This document shows, one piece after another, positions 40,256 through 51,923 of a stretch of 64,000 nucleotides of DNA; position 1 is the stretch's first letter; each line of letters begins with the position of its first letter. The notes beneath the pieces are model-generated. The model had not been told where the DNA came from and did not search any database. It was given only the letters and a program-made list of their open reading frames with translations. The translations under genes and the position numbers were made by a program. The stretch comes from Alphaproteobacteria bacterium (GTDB taxonomy: Bacteria; Pseudomonadota; Alphaproteobacteria; JAAEOK01). The DNA lies in NCBI GenBank assembly GCA_024244705.1, contig JAAEOK010000103.1, positions 1 to 64,000 of the forward strand. The letters are read 5' to 3'.

Positions 40256-42286
40256 TTATTTATTTTTTAATCCTTCTAGAAAACCTAAAGACATTTCATA
40301 GATATAAGATAATAATGTCTCATGACTAACATCTTTTAAAAGATCTCCAAATTGGGTTCTTAATAAAATAGCTGATTTTTCTAAAATATCTGAAGAGATC
40401 ATCCTAAAAATATCATCTTTTTCAATCATTGAAATATTAGATTCTCCTGGTTTTACCATAGGATAACAATTAGTTGTTTCCTCCACAATAATATCAACTA
40501 ATATAGGTCCTTCTATTGCAATTAATTCTGCTATAGTTTGAGTTAAATTTATTGTTGAATTTATGCGAAATCCTGAAATTCCATATGTTTCAGCTAATTT
40601 TATTAGATCAGGTGCACCAGATTTCATTCTAGAATTAGAAAATCGTTTATCATAAAAAGATTCTTGCCATTGTCTAACCATTCCTTGCCAATAATTATTA
40701 ATTACAAATATTTTTATAGGTAATTTATATTGCATAATTGTTCCTAATTCTTGTAAATTCATTTGAAAACTTGAGTCACCACTAATACAAACAACTATTT
40801 TTTCTGGGTGAGCTATTTGCATACCAATAGCAGCAGGTAAACCATAACCCATTGTTCCTAATCCAGAACTTGAAGCCCAATGATACGGAAGACAACTTAT
40901 ATATTGTGCAGCCCACATTTGATGTTGACCAACATCTGTACTAAAAAAAGCATTTGGTACTAATCTACCAATTTTATTAATTATCAGAGGACCAGTTAAG
41001 TCTCTTTTAAGATAATTTTCTTTTATATTATTTGTTATTCTCAACCTAATTTTAGAACTTTTTTCTTTTTGTTGTTGTATATAATTTAAATTAAATTTTT
41101 CTTTTTTTAAAACATTAGACCATTGATTATTTAAAGTATTTTTTTTTTGATCTTTTAATTCATAAAATTTTGAGATTAATGGTAAATGATATGCTTTTTT
41201 CCAGTTAAGAATTTTTTTTTGCCAACTTCCAATTTGTTTCGAATATACCCGATAATTAGCCTGTTCTAAACTTAAAATTATAAGATTTTGCAATATAGGT
41301 TTTATATGACCAAGAAGACCTAAATGTATTATTTTATTTTTATTAATTTCTGAAGAATCTACGTCAATATGTATAATTTTAGCTTTTTCAGCAAAACTAC
41401 TTAATTTTCCAGTTACTCGATCATCAAATCTTGCTCCCATTGCAATAAGTAAGTCGCAATTATTTACTGTATAATTTGCATATGCTGTACCATGCATTCC
41501 TAACATACCAAGAGAAAGAGCATTGTTTTGATTAAAAATACCTTTTCCCATAAGAGTATAAGTAGTAGGAATATTAAAAAGTTGTTGAAAATAATTAACT
41601 TCATTTGTGGCCTTTATAGCACCACCACCAATATATAATAGTGGTCGTTTTGAACAACTTAATAAGAATAATATTGCATAAAATTGTTTTGAAAATAAAG
41701 GAAATCGAAATCTTATCTCTAAGATTCGAGCTATACTACTAGGCATTATTGGATTATAAGTTGAAACAAAATCTGCTCCCATATTTTTAGGTAAATCTAT
41801 TAGAACTGGACCTGGACGACCATGTTGTGCTATATAAAAACCTTCAGCAATACAACGATTTATATCATTAATATCTTTGATAATATATGAATGTTTTATA
41901 ATTGGTAATGTAATACCAAAAATATCAACTTCTTGAAAAGCATTACTTCCTAATAAATGTGTTGGGATTTGGCCTGTTATAACTAACAAAGGAATAGAAT
42001 CCATATAAGCTGTTCCTATACCTGTTACAAGATTAGTAGCTCCTGGACCAGAAGTTGCAAAACAAACTCCAATAGAACCTGTAGCTCTTGAATATGCATC
42101 TGCTGCATGAACAGCAGATTGTTCATGACGTACTAAATAATGATTTACTAAATTATTAGATTGCCAATAGTATAGTTCATCATAAAGAGGTAAAATTGCT
42201 CCTCCTGGATAACCAAAAATAACTTTTACACCATGAGTTATTAATGTATCCATTAAAACATAAGCTCCAGTAATATTATTCTTCAT
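40256..42286 (-). CDS. ilvB: Acetolactate synthase large subunit
   Basis: The catalytic, ThDP-dependent subunit for the first common step of Val/Leu/Ile synthesis. N-terminal domain: [20 protein letters not shown], then the active-site Glu in [17 protein letters not shown]. The C-terminal ThDP site reads [15 protein letters not shown]...[12 protein letters not shown]. At 676 residues it is longer than usual (about 590). The excess is mainly a Lys/Asn-rich insertion around residues 345-435, before the ThDP domain. It probably works with the IlvH encoded at 52873. Confidence 0.97.
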   Translation of the reverse strand: MKNNITGAYVLMDTLITHGVKVIFGYPGGAILPLYDELYYWQSNNLVNHYLVRHEQSAVHAADAYSRATGSIGVCFATSGPGATNLVTGIGTAYMDSIPLLVITGQIPTHLLGSNAFQEVDIFGITLPIIKHSYIIKDINDINRCIAEGFYIAQHGRPGPVLIDLPKNMGADFVSTYNPIMPSSIARILEIRFRFPLFSKQFYAILFLLSCSKRPLLYIGGGAIKATNEVNYFQQLFNIPTTYTLMGKGIFNQNNALSLGMLGMHGTAYANYTVNNCDLLIAMGARFDDRVTGKLSSFAEKAKIIHIDVDSSEINKNKIIHLGLLGHIKPILQNLIILSLEQANYRVYSKQIGSWQKKILNWKKAYHLPLISKFYELKDQKKNTLNNQWSNVLKKEKFNLNYIQQQKEKSSKIRLRITNNIKENYLKRDLTGPLIINKIGRLVPNAFFSTDVGQHQMWAAQYISCLPYHWASSSGLGTMGYGLPAAIGMQIAHPEKIVVCISGDSSFQMNLQELGTIMQYKLPIKIFVINNYWQGMVRQWQESFYDKRFSNSRMKSGAPDLIKLAETYGISGFRINSTINLTQTIAELIAIEGPILVDIIVEETTNCYPMVKPGESNISMIEKDDIFRMISSDILEKSAILLRTQFGDLLKDVSHETLLSYIYEMSLGFLEGLKNK

Positions 42287-42811
42287 ATTAAAATTAAAAA
42301 TTAAAAGTTTATTATTATTTTTTAGTATTTTGCCTCATATTATCAAACAACACAATAACAAGAACTAAGCTCATTAAATTATTATAATCTTTTTTTAATA
42401 AAATAATATATTAAAATAAAAAATCAATGAAATGAATATAATCCTTTGATAAATTTTAAAGACCAGATTTATTGAATATTCTAAAATATATTACTATTTT
42501 ATTAATTTATTACTTTAATAATTTTTTCATATATTTTATACTATGGATTGTTCTTAATATTTATGGTTTTACATAAAAATATTTATCAGAATATTTTTCT
42601 CATTTTTTATACTAATTATAAATTATAATTACCAATAATTTAGTTTAAAAATCTTTTGATAATTTTTATTTTTTACAATTATTAAAAAATTTATTCTATA
42701 ATCTTTTTTATTTGAATTAAATTTTTTATTTTAGTAACAATATTAAAATCAAGATTATAAGAAAAAATTATTTTATATTTTAATATTAATAACATAACAA
42801 AATTAAATATT
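42287..42811. other. Divergent spacer between ilvB and ftsH
   Basis: 525 nt of AT-rich DNA with no credible gene. One hairpin with a T-run stands out (listed separately). I could not fix convincing promoters here for either gene. Confidence 0.6.
42575..42598. repeat. 9-bp hairpin in the ilvB leader region
   Basis: AAAAATATT (42575-42583) and AATATTTTT (42590-42598) pair perfectly around a 6-nt loop. It is terminator-like on both strands and lies about 290 nt 5' of ilvB and 214 nt 5' of ftsH. Confidence 0.35.
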
Positions 42812-44758
42812 ATGAATAACAATTATTCGGTTAAAATCAAATTTATTATTATTAGTATATTTACAATTTTTTTAGCCTTTCTTTTAAATTCTCAAATAGT
42901 TGGGGAAAATTTATATTTAAATTCTAAAAATTCAAAAATAAATAATTTTGATATACAAAAATCACCAATTATTTTAAAAAATGATATTATAACTAAGGTA
43001 GAAAATAAAGCTAATTCTGATATTAATTATGGTAATTTTCTTAATTTTATGAAAAATGGAGATATTACGAAAATGCATTCTTATAAAAAAGGTCAAATAA
43101 CTATTGTTGAAAATAAAAAATTAGATGATAAGATTCAAAAAGTAAAATTCAAAAGATTCGATAAGATATCTTCTTTAAATATTCTATTAAATGATGAAAA
43201 AGTAAATTTTATAACTCATCTTATAAAAGATGATCAATCTTTTTTTCTAAAATTAACAAATTATCTTATTCCAGTAATATTTTTATTAGGATTTATTTTT
43301 TTACTTCAACGAACTAGTAATAATATTTTTATAGGACCAAATCAATTAATGAATATTAGAAAGTCACAAGCTAAAATAAAAAAGTCAGCACAAACTGGTG
43401 TCTTTTTTGATATGGTAGCGGGAATTGATGAAGCAAAAGAAGAATTACAAGAAATTGTAACATTTTTAAAAACTCCAAAACGTTTTATAGAAGTTGGTGC
43501 TGTAATTCCTAAAGGAGTTCTTTTGGTAGGGCCACCAGGAACTGGGAAAACTTTATTAGCTAAAGCAGTTGCTGGTGAAGCAGGGGTCCCTTTTATTAGC
43601 ATTTCTGGATCTGAATTTATAGAAATGTTTGTTGGTGTGGGTGCTTCAAGAGTAAGGGATTTATTTAAAACAGCAAAAAAAAATGCCCCTTGTCTTTTAT
43701 TTATTGATGAAATTGATGCAATAGGTCGACAACGTGGTACTGGTATTGGTGGAAATAACGATGAACGTGAGCAAGCATTGAATCAACTTTTAACTGAAAT
43801 GGATGGTTTTCGAAATAATACAGGAATAATTGTTATTGGTGCAACAAATAGAGTTGATTTTTTAGATGTTGCTTTATTAAGACCTGGACGGTTTAATCGA
43901 CAAATTACTATATATTTACCTGATGTTAAAGGACGAAAAGAGATTTTAAAAATTCATGCTCGAAATAAAAAATTTGCAACAAATGTTTCTATAGAGGCAA
44001 TAGCTCAACGTACACCAGGTTTTTCTGGTGCAGATCTTGCAAATTTGCTCAATGAGGCTGCAATAGGAAGTGCTAGACAAAATAATGAAACAATATCCAT
44101 AATAAACATTAATTTAGCGTTTGACAGAATTATAGCAGGTTTAGAAGGTCAAAATTTAAAAGATGCTAAAAATAAAAGATTAATAGCATATCATGAAGGT
44201 GGGCATGCTATTGTTGGAACACTTTTACCTTATCATAATAAAGTAGAGAAAGTTACAATAATTCCACGTGGTCAAGCTCAAGGTTTAACTTGGTTTATAC
44301 CAAATGAAAATCAAAAATTTATTTCTCAAGGAGAATTAACTGCTCATATTATTGGATTACTTGGTGGTCGTGCAGCCGAAGAAATTGTTTTTGGTGAGAA
44401 AGAAGTAACAACTGGTGCTATGAATGATTTTCAACGAGCAACACAAATAGCTCGACAAATGGTTACGGAATTTGGTATGTCTAAACTTGGTCCCATTTTT
44501 ATAAAATTTGATAATAATGATACGTTTTTTTTAGGTCGTGAAATTGAATTACGATCAGAAGAATCTCAAAAAATGTTAAATTTAATTGATGATGAAGTAA
44601 ATTCAATTATAAAATATTGTTATAATCAAGCTAGAAAAATAATTTTGAATAATCGTATTGTTCTTGATAATTTAGTAGAATATCTTATAAATAATGAGAC
44701 TATAAATATGGATGAATTGGAAAATAATATAAAAGCTTATAGTTTAATACCAAAATAA
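42812..44758 (+). CDS. ftsH: ATP-dependent zinc metalloprotease FtsH
   Basis: A membrane AAA+ protease of 648 residues. It has two N-terminal transmembrane segments (about 9-27 and 149-167), Walker A GPPGTGKT at 240-247, Walker [12 protein letters not shown], and the [21 protein letters not shown]. The zinc site HEGGH is at 461-465. All catalytic features are intact. In photosynthetic plastids it is best known for photosystem II repair; here it must serve general membrane protein quality control (inference). Confidence 0.98.
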   Translation: MNNNYSVKIKFIIISIFTIFLAFLLNSQIVGENLYLNSKNSKINNFDIQKSPIILKNDIITKVENKANSDINYGNFLNFMKNGDITKMHSYKKGQITIVENKKLDDKIQKVKFKRFDKISSLNILLNDEKVNFITHLIKDDQSFFLKLTNYLIPVIFLLGFIFLLQRTSNNIFIGPNQLMNIRKSQAKIKKSAQTGVFFDMVAGIDEAKEELQEIVTFLKTPKRFIEVGAVIPKGVLLVGPPGTGKTLLAKAVAGEAGVPFISISGSEFIEMFVGVGASRVRDLFKTAKKNAPCLLFIDEIDAIGRQRGTGIGGNNDEREQALNQLLTEMDGFRNNTGIIVIGATNRVDFLDVALLRPGRFNRQITIYLPDVKGRKEILKIHARNKKFATNVSIEAIAQRTPGFSGADLANLLNEAAIGSARQNNETISIININLAFDRIIAGLEGQNLKDAKNKRLIAYHEGGHAIVGTLLPYHNKVEKVTIIPRGQAQGLTWFIPNENQKFISQGELTAHIIGLLGGRAAEEIVFGEKEVTTGAMNDFQRATQIARQMVTEFGMSKLGPIFIKFDNNDTFFLGREIELRSEESQKMLNLIDDEVNSIIKYCYNQARKIILNNRIVLDNLVEYLINNETINMDELENNIKAYSLIPK

Positions 44759-44851
44759 GATTTTGGATTGTATAAATTGTTTTTTAAAAATATAAAATAA
44801 TACTTACAATTCTTTTTTGTATTTAAAAAGAATAGTAAAATAAGAAAAAAA

Positions 44852-45478
44852 ATGGAAAAAAAAGATAATAAAGAAAATACTATAGGGGTGAAAACTGAAA
44901 TGGTTAGATTTTTACGTAAACAAACAGGAGTTAGTATAATAGCTTGTAAAAAAGCATTACAAATAGCAAAAGGAGATTATAATAAAGCAGTAAAAGAGTT
45001 AAAAATTCAAGGTTTTCTTTCTGCTGCAAAAAAAATAAAACGCCAAACTAACGCTGGATATATTTTTTCTTATGTACATCGTGGAAAAATAGGAGTTTTA
45101 GTTGAAATAAATTGTGAAACTGATTTTGTTGCAAAACATAAAATTTTTCAAAATTTAGGGAAAGATATAGCAATGCAAATAGCTTCATCTTCTGATGAAA
45201 TTCAATATATTTCTGAGGAGGATATTCCTAAAAGTATTATAGAATATGAGCGAAAAATGGACTTAGAACGAGAAGATTTAAAGAATAAAGAACAAAAAAT
45301 TAAAGATAAAGTAGTAATTGAAAGAATTCAAAAATTAAAAAAAAATAGAACTTTACTTAATCAAGAATTTATTAAAGATAAGAACATTACAATTGATGAA
45401 CTTATTAAAAATAATATAATGATATTGGATGAAAAGATAAAAATTTCACGATTTTGTCGTTATATACTTAGAAATTAA
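44852..45478 (+). CDS. tsf: Elongation factor Ts
   Basis: The guanine-nucleotide exchange factor for EF-Tu; 208 residues. The N-terminal UBA-like module (VRFLRKQTGVSIIACKKALQIAKGDYNKAVKELKIQG) and the core GKIGVLVEINCETDFVAKHKIFQNLGKDIAMQIA are diagnostic. The second core half is short and Lys-rich. It precedes atpI as in red algae. Confidence 0.95.
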   Translation: MEKKDNKENTIGVKTEMVRFLRKQTGVSIIACKKALQIAKGDYNKAVKELKIQGFLSAAKKIKRQTNAGYIFSYVHRGKIGVLVEINCETDFVAKHKIFQNLGKDIAMQIASSSDEIQYISEEDIPKSIIEYERKMDLEREDLKNKEQKIKDKVVIERIQKLKKNRTLLNQEFIKDKNITIDELIKNNIMILDEKIKISRFCRYILRN

Positions 45479-45579
45479 ATTTTTTAAATATAGTATAATA
45501 ATAAATTATATAATAGTTTATAATTAAAAAAACTATTAACTAAGATTTAAAGTTTGATTATTATAAAAGAAATATTTAT

Positions 45580-46296
45580 ATGAATCTTTTGCTACCGTTA
45601 TTATCGCAAATTGAAGTAGGAAAGCATTTATATTGGGAAATTAAAGGAATTACCATACATGGTCAAGTACTTCTTGTAAGTTGGTTTGTCATTTTTTTAA
45701 TTATTTTAATATCTTTTTTAGGGACTTTTAGACGATCTCTTATACCTAATTCTTGGCAAAATTTTATGGAATTAGTTATTGAATTTATTGAAGATATTAC
45801 TAAAAATCAAATTGGTGAAAATGAATACAAAGCATGGGTACCCTTTATTGGAACACTTTTTCTATTTATTCTTGGATGTAATTGGATAGGAACTTTTATT
45901 CCTTGGAAAATGATAAAACTTTCTAAAGGAGAGTTAGCAGCGCCAACTAATGATATTAATACAACAATGGCTTTATCTTTGTTAACTTCTATAATGTATT
46001 TTTATGCTGGTATTAAAAAAAAAGGTATTGCTTATTTTAAGAAGTATTTAGAACCAACACCAATACTTTTACCTATAAATGTATTGGAGGATTTCACTAA
46101 ACCTTTATCTTTAAGTTTTCGACTATTTGGAAATATTTTAGCAGATGAATTAATAGTTTCTGTCTTAACAATGCTAGTGCCTTTAATTATACCATTACCA
46201 GTTATGATTCTTGGTGTTTTTACGAGTTCAATTCAAGCAATTATTTTTTCTACTTTAGCTGCAGCTTATATAGCTGAAGCATTAGAAGTACATTAA
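45580..46296 (+). CDS. atpI: ATP synthase CF0 subunit a
   Basis: The proton-channel subunit, 238 residues, about five transmembrane segments. The essential Arg lies in [18 protein letters not shown] near residue 187. [17 protein letters not shown] is near consensus. First of the atpI-H-G-F-D-A unit. The intact channel Arg shows that the complex is still proton-coupled. Confidence 0.97.
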   Translation: MNLLLPLLSQIEVGKHLYWEIKGITIHGQVLLVSWFVIFLIILISFLGTFRRSLIPNSWQNFMELVIEFIEDITKNQIGENEYKAWVPFIGTLFLFILGCNWIGTFIPWKMIKLSKGELAAPTNDINTTMALSLLTSIMYFYAGIKKKGIAYFKKYLEPTPILLPINVLEDFTKPLSLSFRLFGNILADELIVSVLTMLVPLIIPLPVMILGVFTSSIQAIIFSTLAAAYIAEALEVH

Positions 46297-46644
<348 letters not shown>

Positions 46645-46745
46645 TAGAAAATAAAAATATAAATGTTTTATTTTTATTTTATTATTAAATTTTATTATTC
46701 TTTTATTATTATTTTTAATAAAGTTTCTATCAAACAAACAAAAAA

Positions 46746-47213
46746 ATGATTTATCCATTTATCTTCTTTTTAGTAACTAGTAAAACTGGTGGATTATTTG
46801 ATTTAGATGGAACATTATTATTAATACTGTTGCAATTTTTAATTTTAATGTTTATTCTAAATCTTATATTATATAATCCTATTACAAATTCGATAATAGA
46901 ACGGACTAATTATATTACTAATAATATAAAAATGTCTTCTAATATTTTGTTAAAAGCAGATGAATTAACAAAGTTATATAAAAATCAAGTTGCTCATATA
47001 CAAAAAATAATATACTTAGAAAAGAAAGAATTACAAAAACAATACAAAGAGGTTACCTCAAATAAAAAAGAAATTCTACAAAATACACTTGATAAACACG
47101 TAAATAATATAATAAATTTTTTTAATTTAGATAAGGACATTATTTATGTAACTATACATCAAAAAATTTTATTATTAAGTGATGAAATAATTTCAAAAAT
47201 TTTTACAGATTAA
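46746..47213 (+). CDS. atpG: ATP synthase CF0 subunit b' (subunit II)
   Basis: A 155-residue peripheral-stalk subunit: a hydrophobic N-terminal segment preceded by GGLFDLDGTLLLILLQFLILMFILNLILYNPI, then a long charged helix. The FDLDxTLPLxxxQFLxLMxxLNxxxYxPI consensus of plastid AtpG is evident. Divergent in the helix, as expected. Confidence 0.93.
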   Translation: MIYPFIFFLVTSKTGGLFDLDGTLLLILLQFLILMFILNLILYNPITNSIIERTNYITNNIKMSSNILLKADELTKLYKNQVAHIQKIIYLEKKELQKQYKEVTSNKKEILQNTLDKHVNNIINFFNLDKDIIYVTIHQKILLLSDEIISKIFTD

Positions 47214-47249
47214 AATACTTTAAAATAAAAAATTTTGTCAACAAAAAAA

Positions 47250-47777
47250 ATGATAATTTTTATAAGTAATATAAATAATTTTTTTAGTCAAATTTCATTC
47301 AACACAAATTTATTGGAAACTAATATAGTTAATATTGGGTTTTTAACTTTTTTATTTATATTTATGGTTCGAAAAAATTTATATGAAATTTTAGATCATC
47401 GATATCAGAAAATAATAAACACAATTCAAGATGCAGATGAACGTTTAAACAAAGCCAAAATTTGTTTGATAAAAGTAAACACCCAATGGTCTCAAATTCA
47501 AAGTATAATAAAAGAAATTAAAAAACAAACTGTTTATGATAAAGAAAATTTGTTACAAACCGAATTGATATTGGGTGAAGAGAATCTTTCAAATCAAATT
47601 GAAAAAACTAAAAAAATGTTAAATATACAAAAACAAAAAATATATAAAGAAATAATTCAACATGTTTCAAAAAAAGTTTTTAAATATGTAATCTCAAAAT
47701 TAGCATACGAAGTTACACCATCTAATCATATTTTAATAATTGATACTAAATTAAAACAGTTAGAAAAACAAATATGA
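47250..47777 (+). CDS. atpF: ATP synthase CF0 subunit b (subunit I)
   Basis: A 175-residue peripheral-stalk subunit: one N-terminal membrane segment (VNIGFLTFLFIFMV), then a long coiled coil. I used ATG 47250; a TTG five codons upstream is also open. No intron. It ends with TGA, followed at once by TAA, and overlaps atpD by 4 nt (ATGA). Sequence conservation is low, as is usual for subunit b. Confidence 0.9.
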   Translation: MIIFISNINNFFSQISFNTNLLETNIVNIGFLTFLFIFMVRKNLYEILDHRYQKIINTIQDADERLNKAKICLIKVNTQWSQIQSIIKEIKKQTVYDKENLLQTELILGEENLSNQIEKTKKMLNIQKQKIYKEIIQHVSKKVFKYVISKLAYEVTPSNHILIIDTKLKQLEKQI

Positions 47778-48457
47778 TAAATAAAATAATGGAAAAAAGA
47801 ATAGCAAAACCTTATGCTGAAGCTTTTTTTCAATCCTCTGTATTAACTTTAATTAAACAAAAGAATTTAAAAAAATTTTTTAAAATAATTTTTGATGTAA
47901 GGACAATATTAACTTATCTAGTTTGTTTAGATAAAATAAAAATTTCAGAAACTATTAAAATTGAAGAAATAATTTTTAATTCAAATACTTCTTTAACTGA
48001 ATTAAACTCTTTTATTAAAGACCCTATTAATAATCATGAATTTAAAAAAATTCTTTTAACTAATTGTTTCACATCAGTAATTAGTGAAAATATGATGGAT
48101 TTTTTAATTTATCTAGTAAATAAAAAAAAAATAGCTTATCTTAGTAATATTATGGAAAAGCTTCTTGAATTATTTTATGATTTTTTAGCTATTAAATTTA
48201 TTAGAGTAGATACTCAAGTAAAATTTACTTTTTCTCAACAAAAATTTTTAATAAAGTTAATTCAAAAAAATTTTGATTCTATTATAATAAATAATACAAA
48301 TTTGAAGATAAAACCAAAAATTTTATTATTTGTCAATATAAATAAAACTCTTATCGGTGGATTTACTATCCAAATTGATTCTAAGATCATTGATTTAAGT
48401 ATAAAAACAGATCTTTACAATTTAGGAAAGCTTTTAAATTTATCTATAAAAATATAA
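47774..48457 (+). CDS. atpD: ATP synthase CF1 delta subunit
   Basis: The 227-residue subunit that joins the stalk to F1. Motifs: [13 protein letters not shown] near the start and the C-terminal [32 protein letters not shown]. The start overlaps the atpF stop; ATG 47789 ([12 protein letters not shown]) would be an equally plausible start. About 40 residues longer than usual. Plastid-encoded delta is a red-lineage trait. Confidence 0.93.
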   Translation: MINKIMEKRIAKPYAEAFFQSSVLTLIKQKNLKKFFKIIFDVRTILTYLVCLDKIKISETIKIEEIIFNSNTSLTELNSFIKDPINNHEFKKILLTNCFTSVISENMMDFLIYLVNKKKIAYLSNIMEKLLELFYDFLAIKFIRVDTQVKFTFSQQKFLIKLIQKNFDSIIINNTNLKIKPKILLFVNINKTLIGGFTIQIDSKIIDLSIKTDLYNLGKLLNLSIKI

Positions 48458-48506
48458 TTTTCAGTTAATTTCCGTTTATATTTGTTATTTTAATTTTTTA
48501 AAACAT

Positions 48507-50027
48507 ATGATAAACGTTTCTAAATCTAATGAAGTTACATCTATTATTCGTCAACAACTAACTAATTTAAATTTAAATCACAATATAAAAATTAGTAATA
48601 TTGGAACTGTTGCACAGGTAGGAGATGGTATTGTTCGTGTTTATGGACTAAATGATGTTATGGTAGGGGAATTAGTAGAATTTGAAGAAGGGACTGTTGG
48701 AATTGCTCTAAATTTAGAAGAAGATAATGTAGGTGTTGTTTTAATGAGTGATGGATTAAATATAATAGAAGGTAGTAAAGTTTATGGCACTAAGCGTGTA
48801 GCACAAGTACAAGTAGGCTATAATCTTTTAGGTAGAATAGTTGATCCTTTAGCAAATCCTATTGATGGAAAAGGAGAAATTAATTCAACGGAAACCCGTC
48901 TTATTGAATCATTGGCACCAGGAATTATTAATCGAGAATCAATTAATGAACCTCTTCAAACAGGTATTACTGCAATTGATGCTATGATACCGATTGGAAA
49001 GGGTCAACGAGAATTAATCATTGGTGATCGACAAACTGGTAAAACTTCAATTGCGTTAGATACTATTATTAATCAAAAAACAGAAAATATTATATGTATT
49101 TATGTAGCAATTGGACAAAAAGCATCATCAATTGCTCAAGCTGTTTCTATTTTAGAAGAGAATGAAGCATTAGATTATACGATTATTGTAGCTACGAATG
49201 CTAATACTCCAGCAACTTTACAATATATTGCTCCATATACTGGAGCATCATTTGCTGAATATTTTATGTATAAAGGAAAAGACACATTAGTTATATATGA
49301 TGATTTGTCAAAACAAGCTTCTGCCTATAGACAAATGTCATTATTATTACGAAGACCACCAGGTCGAGAAGCTTTTCCTGGTGATATTTTTTATTTACAT
49401 TCTCGATTATTAGAACGTGCTGCTAAATTAAGTGAAGAAATGGGAGGAGGTAGTATGACTGTTTTACCGATTGTCGAAACACAAGCTGGGGATGTTTCAG
49501 CATATATACCGACAAATGTTATTTCTATTACTGATGGACAAATTTTTTTATCTAGTAATTTATTCAATTCTGGATTACGACCTGCAATTAATGTTGGTAT
49601 CTCTGTTTCAAGAGTAGGATCTGCTGCACAAATAAAAGCTATGAAAAAAATTGCAGGAACATTAAAGCTTGAATTAGCTCAATTTGATGAATTAGAAGCT
49701 TTTTCTCAATTTGCATCAGATTTAGATCGCACAGCACAAAAACAATTAGTGCGAGGTCAACGTTTGCGAGAAATTTTAAAACAAAATAAAAATAAACCTA
49801 TTCCAGTCGCTGAACAAATAGCAATAATTTTTGCTGGAATAAAGGGTTATTTAGATAGTATTGAATTAAATCAAATTTCGTTATATATTAAAAATTTACG
49901 TCAATATTTACGAGAATCTCAACCAGAATTTATTTCATTAATTAATACAAGTAAAATTTTCACTTCAGAAGCCGAAGATTTATTAATTTCAGCTATTCAT
50001 ACAACAAAAGATAATTTTCTTTCTTAA
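48507..50027 (+). CDS. atpA: ATP synthase CF1 alpha subunit
   Basis: A 506-residue regulatory nucleotide-binding subunit. Walker A GDRQTGKT at 173-180, [32 protein letters not shown], and the [11 protein letters not shown] region are intact. Full length. Last gene of the atp cluster. Confidence 0.99.
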   Translation: MINVSKSNEVTSIIRQQLTNLNLNHNIKISNIGTVAQVGDGIVRVYGLNDVMVGELVEFEEGTVGIALNLEEDNVGVVLMSDGLNIIEGSKVYGTKRVAQVQVGYNLLGRIVDPLANPIDGKGEINSTETRLIESLAPGIINRESINEPLQTGITAIDAMIPIGKGQRELIIGDRQTGKTSIALDTIINQKTENIICIYVAIGQKASSIAQAVSILEENEALDYTIIVATNANTPATLQYIAPYTGASFAEYFMYKGKDTLVIYDDLSKQASAYRQMSLLLRRPPGREAFPGDIFYLHSRLLERAAKLSEEMGGGSMTVLPIVETQAGDVSAYIPTNVISITDGQIFLSSNLFNSGLRPAINVGISVSRVGSAAQIKAMKKIAGTLKLELAQFDELEAFSQFASDLDRTAQKQLVRGQRLREILKQNKNKPIPVAEQIAIIFAGIKGYLDSIELNQISLYIKNLRQYLRESQPEFISLINTSKIFTSEAEDLLISAIHTTKDNFLS

Positions 50028-50085
50028 TAAATTAAATTATTTAACAAAAATTTTCTTAATTATCCTTTTTTTTATTAAAAAATAA

Positions 50086-50157
50086 AGCTGGTAAAAGGAT
50101 TTGAACCTTCAGCCTACTGATTACAAATCAGTTGCTCTACCATTGAGCTATACCAGC
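50086..50157 (-). tRNA. trnT: tRNA-Thr (UGU)
   Basis: Anticodon loop TTTGTAA in an ACTGA/TCAGT stem; perfect acceptor GCTGGTA/TACCAGC; discriminator T. Confidence 0.94.
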
Positions 50158-50199
50158 AAACAATTTAATCTATATATTATATAAAAATAATATCTTAAT

Positions 50200-50436
50200 A
50201 TGTTAAAATTACGATTAAAAAGATACGGACGAAAAAAAAAAGTATTTTATAGAATTGTTCTAATAAATAATCGATCACCTCGTGATGGATTAGCAATTGA
50301 AGAACTTGGATTTTATGATCCTATAAATAAATTATGCCAAATTAATAAAAGAAAAGCAATCTTTAGATTACAGCAAGGAGCACAACCAACACTTATTGTT
50401 AAACGATTATTACAAAAATTAGCAATAATTTATTAA
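50200..50436 (+). CDS. rps16: 30S ribosomal protein S16
   Basis: A 78-residue assembly protein. MLKLRLKRYGRKKKVFYRIVLINNRSPRDGLAIEELGFYDPI is diagnostic. No intron. Isolated between trnT (opposite strand) and trnN. Confidence 0.97.
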   Translation: MLKLRLKRYGRKKKVFYRIVLINNRSPRDGLAIEELGFYDPINKLCQINKRKAIFRLQQGAQPTLIVKRLLQKLAIIY

Positions 50437-50519
50437 AATAAAAATTTAAATATAATAAATAGTTTTTTTTTTAGTATTTTTATTAAATAAAAAAAAATTA
50501 CGTAATAAAATTTAACTTC

Positions 50520-50591
50520 TCCTCAGTAGCTCAGTGGTAGAGCAATCGGCTGTTAACCGATTAGTCGTAGGTTCAAATCCTATCTGGGGAG
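50520..50591 (+). tRNA. trnN: tRNA-Asn (GUU)
   Basis: Anticodon loop CTGTTAA in an ATCGG/CCGAT stem; acceptor TCCTCAG/CTGGGGA; T-arm GTAGG-TTCAAAT-CCTAT; discriminator G. Confidence 0.95.
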
Positions 50592-50763
50592 TTAAATTCC
50601 TTTAATTTAATTTTTATTCTTATGTTTATCTATATTGTTTTTAATATTGACGAAAAGAATACAAATTAATAATATTATGAAAATTAACTTAAACTTTTAA
50701 AAAAATATTAAAAAATAAAGCAAACAAAAAATAAAATTTTGAGAATTAATTAATAAAGCCTTT

Positions 50764-50792
50764 TTGATAAATTATAGTAAATAAGTTAGTAT
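50764..50792 (+). promoter_or_regulatory. Putative promoter of trnY
   Basis: TTGATA (50764-50769), 17-nt spacer, TAGTAT (50787-50792). The predicted start is about 6 nt before the tRNA, a typical tRNA gene layout. Confidence 0.45.
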
Positions 50793-50804
50793 AAGAAGTA
50801 TAAA

Positions 50805-50886
50805 GGGTCGATGCCCGAGTGGTTAAAGGGAGCGGATTGTAAATCCGTTAGCATTGCTTACATTGGTTCAAATCCAATTCGACCTA
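50805..50886 (+). tRNA. trnY: tRNA-Tyr (GUA)
   Basis: A class II tRNA with a long variable arm. Anticodon loop TTGTAAA in a GCGGA/TCCGT stem; acceptor GGGTCGA/TCGACCT; discriminator A. Confidence 0.95.
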
Positions 50887-50944
50887 ATATTTTTTGATAA
50901 ACAATTCTATAGGAGTTTATGTTATTAAAATATATGATTTGAGA

Positions 50945-51010
50945 AAAAAAAAGAATAGCATTTATTCATAAATTATAAAAATTTATTGAATAAATACTAT
51001 TCTTTTTTTT
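50945..51010. terminator. Bidirectional terminator hairpin between trnY and acpP
   Basis: A 24-bp stem with one C-A mismatch (arms 50945-50968 and 50987-51010). It ends in eight A/eight T, so either strand gives a stem followed by a U-run. It lies between convergent trnY and acpP, the expected place for a shared terminator. It is the strongest hairpin I found. Confidence 0.7.
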
Positions 51011-51038
51011 CATTAAGAAATTTATTATAGTTTTTTAT

Positions 51039-51323
51039 TTATAATAATTGAGAAAACCTATTTTCTATAATAAAAACTAATGCATCTTCAAGACAATCTA
51101 ATTCAGTAACTACTGTTTCTGGAATTTTCATATCAAAAGCTTCTTCAAGTGACATAACCACTTCAACAACATCTAAAGAATCAGCACCTAAATCCTCAGT
51201 TAAGCTTGATTTTAATACAACTTTATCTAAATCCACACATAATTGTTCTGAAACAATTGCTTGCATCTTAGTAAAGATATTAATTGGCATTGTTTCTTCG
51301 TTTAAATTTTCAAATTGTGTCAT
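51039..51323 (-). CDS. acpP: Acyl carrier protein
   Basis: Carries acyl chains in type II fatty-acid synthesis. 94 residues. The phosphopantetheine site is Ser49 in DLGADSLDVVEVVMSLEEAF. An N-terminal extension of about 12 residues precedes the usual start region. A strong Shine-Dalgarno AAGGAGG (51339-51333) lies 9 nt before the ATG. Its presence implies that fatty-acid or lipoate synthesis persists in the plastid. Confidence 0.97.
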   Translation of the reverse strand: MTQFENLNEETMPINIFTKMQAIVSEQLCVDLDKVVLKSSLTEDLGADSLDVVEVVMSLEEAFDMKIPETVVTELDCLEDALVFIIENRFSQLL

Positions 51324-51384
51324 AATTAATTTCCTCCTTAATTTTTTTAATTATAAATTTATTATAAAATTTTCGCACAAAAGT

Positions 51385-51413
51385 AATATACATTATTATA
51401 AATTTTTTTACAA
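51385..51413 (-). promoter_or_regulatory. Putative sigma-70 promoter of acpP
   Basis: Minus strand: TTGTAA (51413-51408), 17-nt spacer, TATATT (51390-51385), about 62 nt before the acpP ATG. Same layout as the rpl11 and rps20 elements. Confidence 0.5.
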
Positions 51414-51526
51414 ACCTAAAATAAATTTAAAAATAACTCTTACAAAATTCTATTAAATAATTTAAACTTATACATTAAAGAAAAAAGTAGAATAAACGAA
51501 GTTTATCTAAAAAAATAAAAAATAAT

Positions 51527-51892
51527 ATGGATAAATTAAATAAAAAAATTAATTTTAAAAAAATTATTGAATCAACTTATGAAAAAAAATTATTACCAAA
51601 TATATCCATTGGTAATTTTGTTAAACTTGGATTAATGGTACAAGACGGAAAAAAAAATAGAATACAATTTTTTGAAGGAATTATTATCGCAATAACAAAT
51701 GAAGGTCTTAATAAAACAATAACTGTTCGCAAAAAAATTCAAGGAATTGGAGTGGAAAAAACATTATTATTACATTCTCCACTTCTTATATCTATAGAAA
51801 TTAAAAAATATTCCCAAGTTAGAAGAGCAAAACTTTATTTTTTACGAAACTTATCAGACAAAGCTAGTCGTCTTAAAAGAAAAATAATTTAA
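51527..51892 (+). CDS. rpl19: 50S ribosomal protein L19
   Basis: A 121-residue subunit-interface protein. ISIGNFVKLGLMVQDGKKNRIQFFEGIIIAITNEGLNKTITVRKKIQGIGVEKTLLLHSPLL and the tail RRAKLYFLRNLSDKASRLKRK match well. Complete. Confidence 0.97.
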   Translation: MDKLNKKINFKKIIESTYEKKLLPNISIGNFVKLGLMVQDGKKNRIQFFEGIIIAITNEGLNKTITVRKKIQGIGVEKTLLLHSPLLISIEIKKYSQVRRAKLYFLRNLSDKASRLKRKII

Positions 51893-51923
51893 TTAATTGT
51901 TACTAATTTAATTAATCTTTTTA

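Noticed and set aside
50647-50675. Promoter-like TTGACG, 17 nt, TAATAT
   Set aside because: No gene follows for about 130 nt and trnY has a better placed element; probably a chance match in AT-rich DNA.
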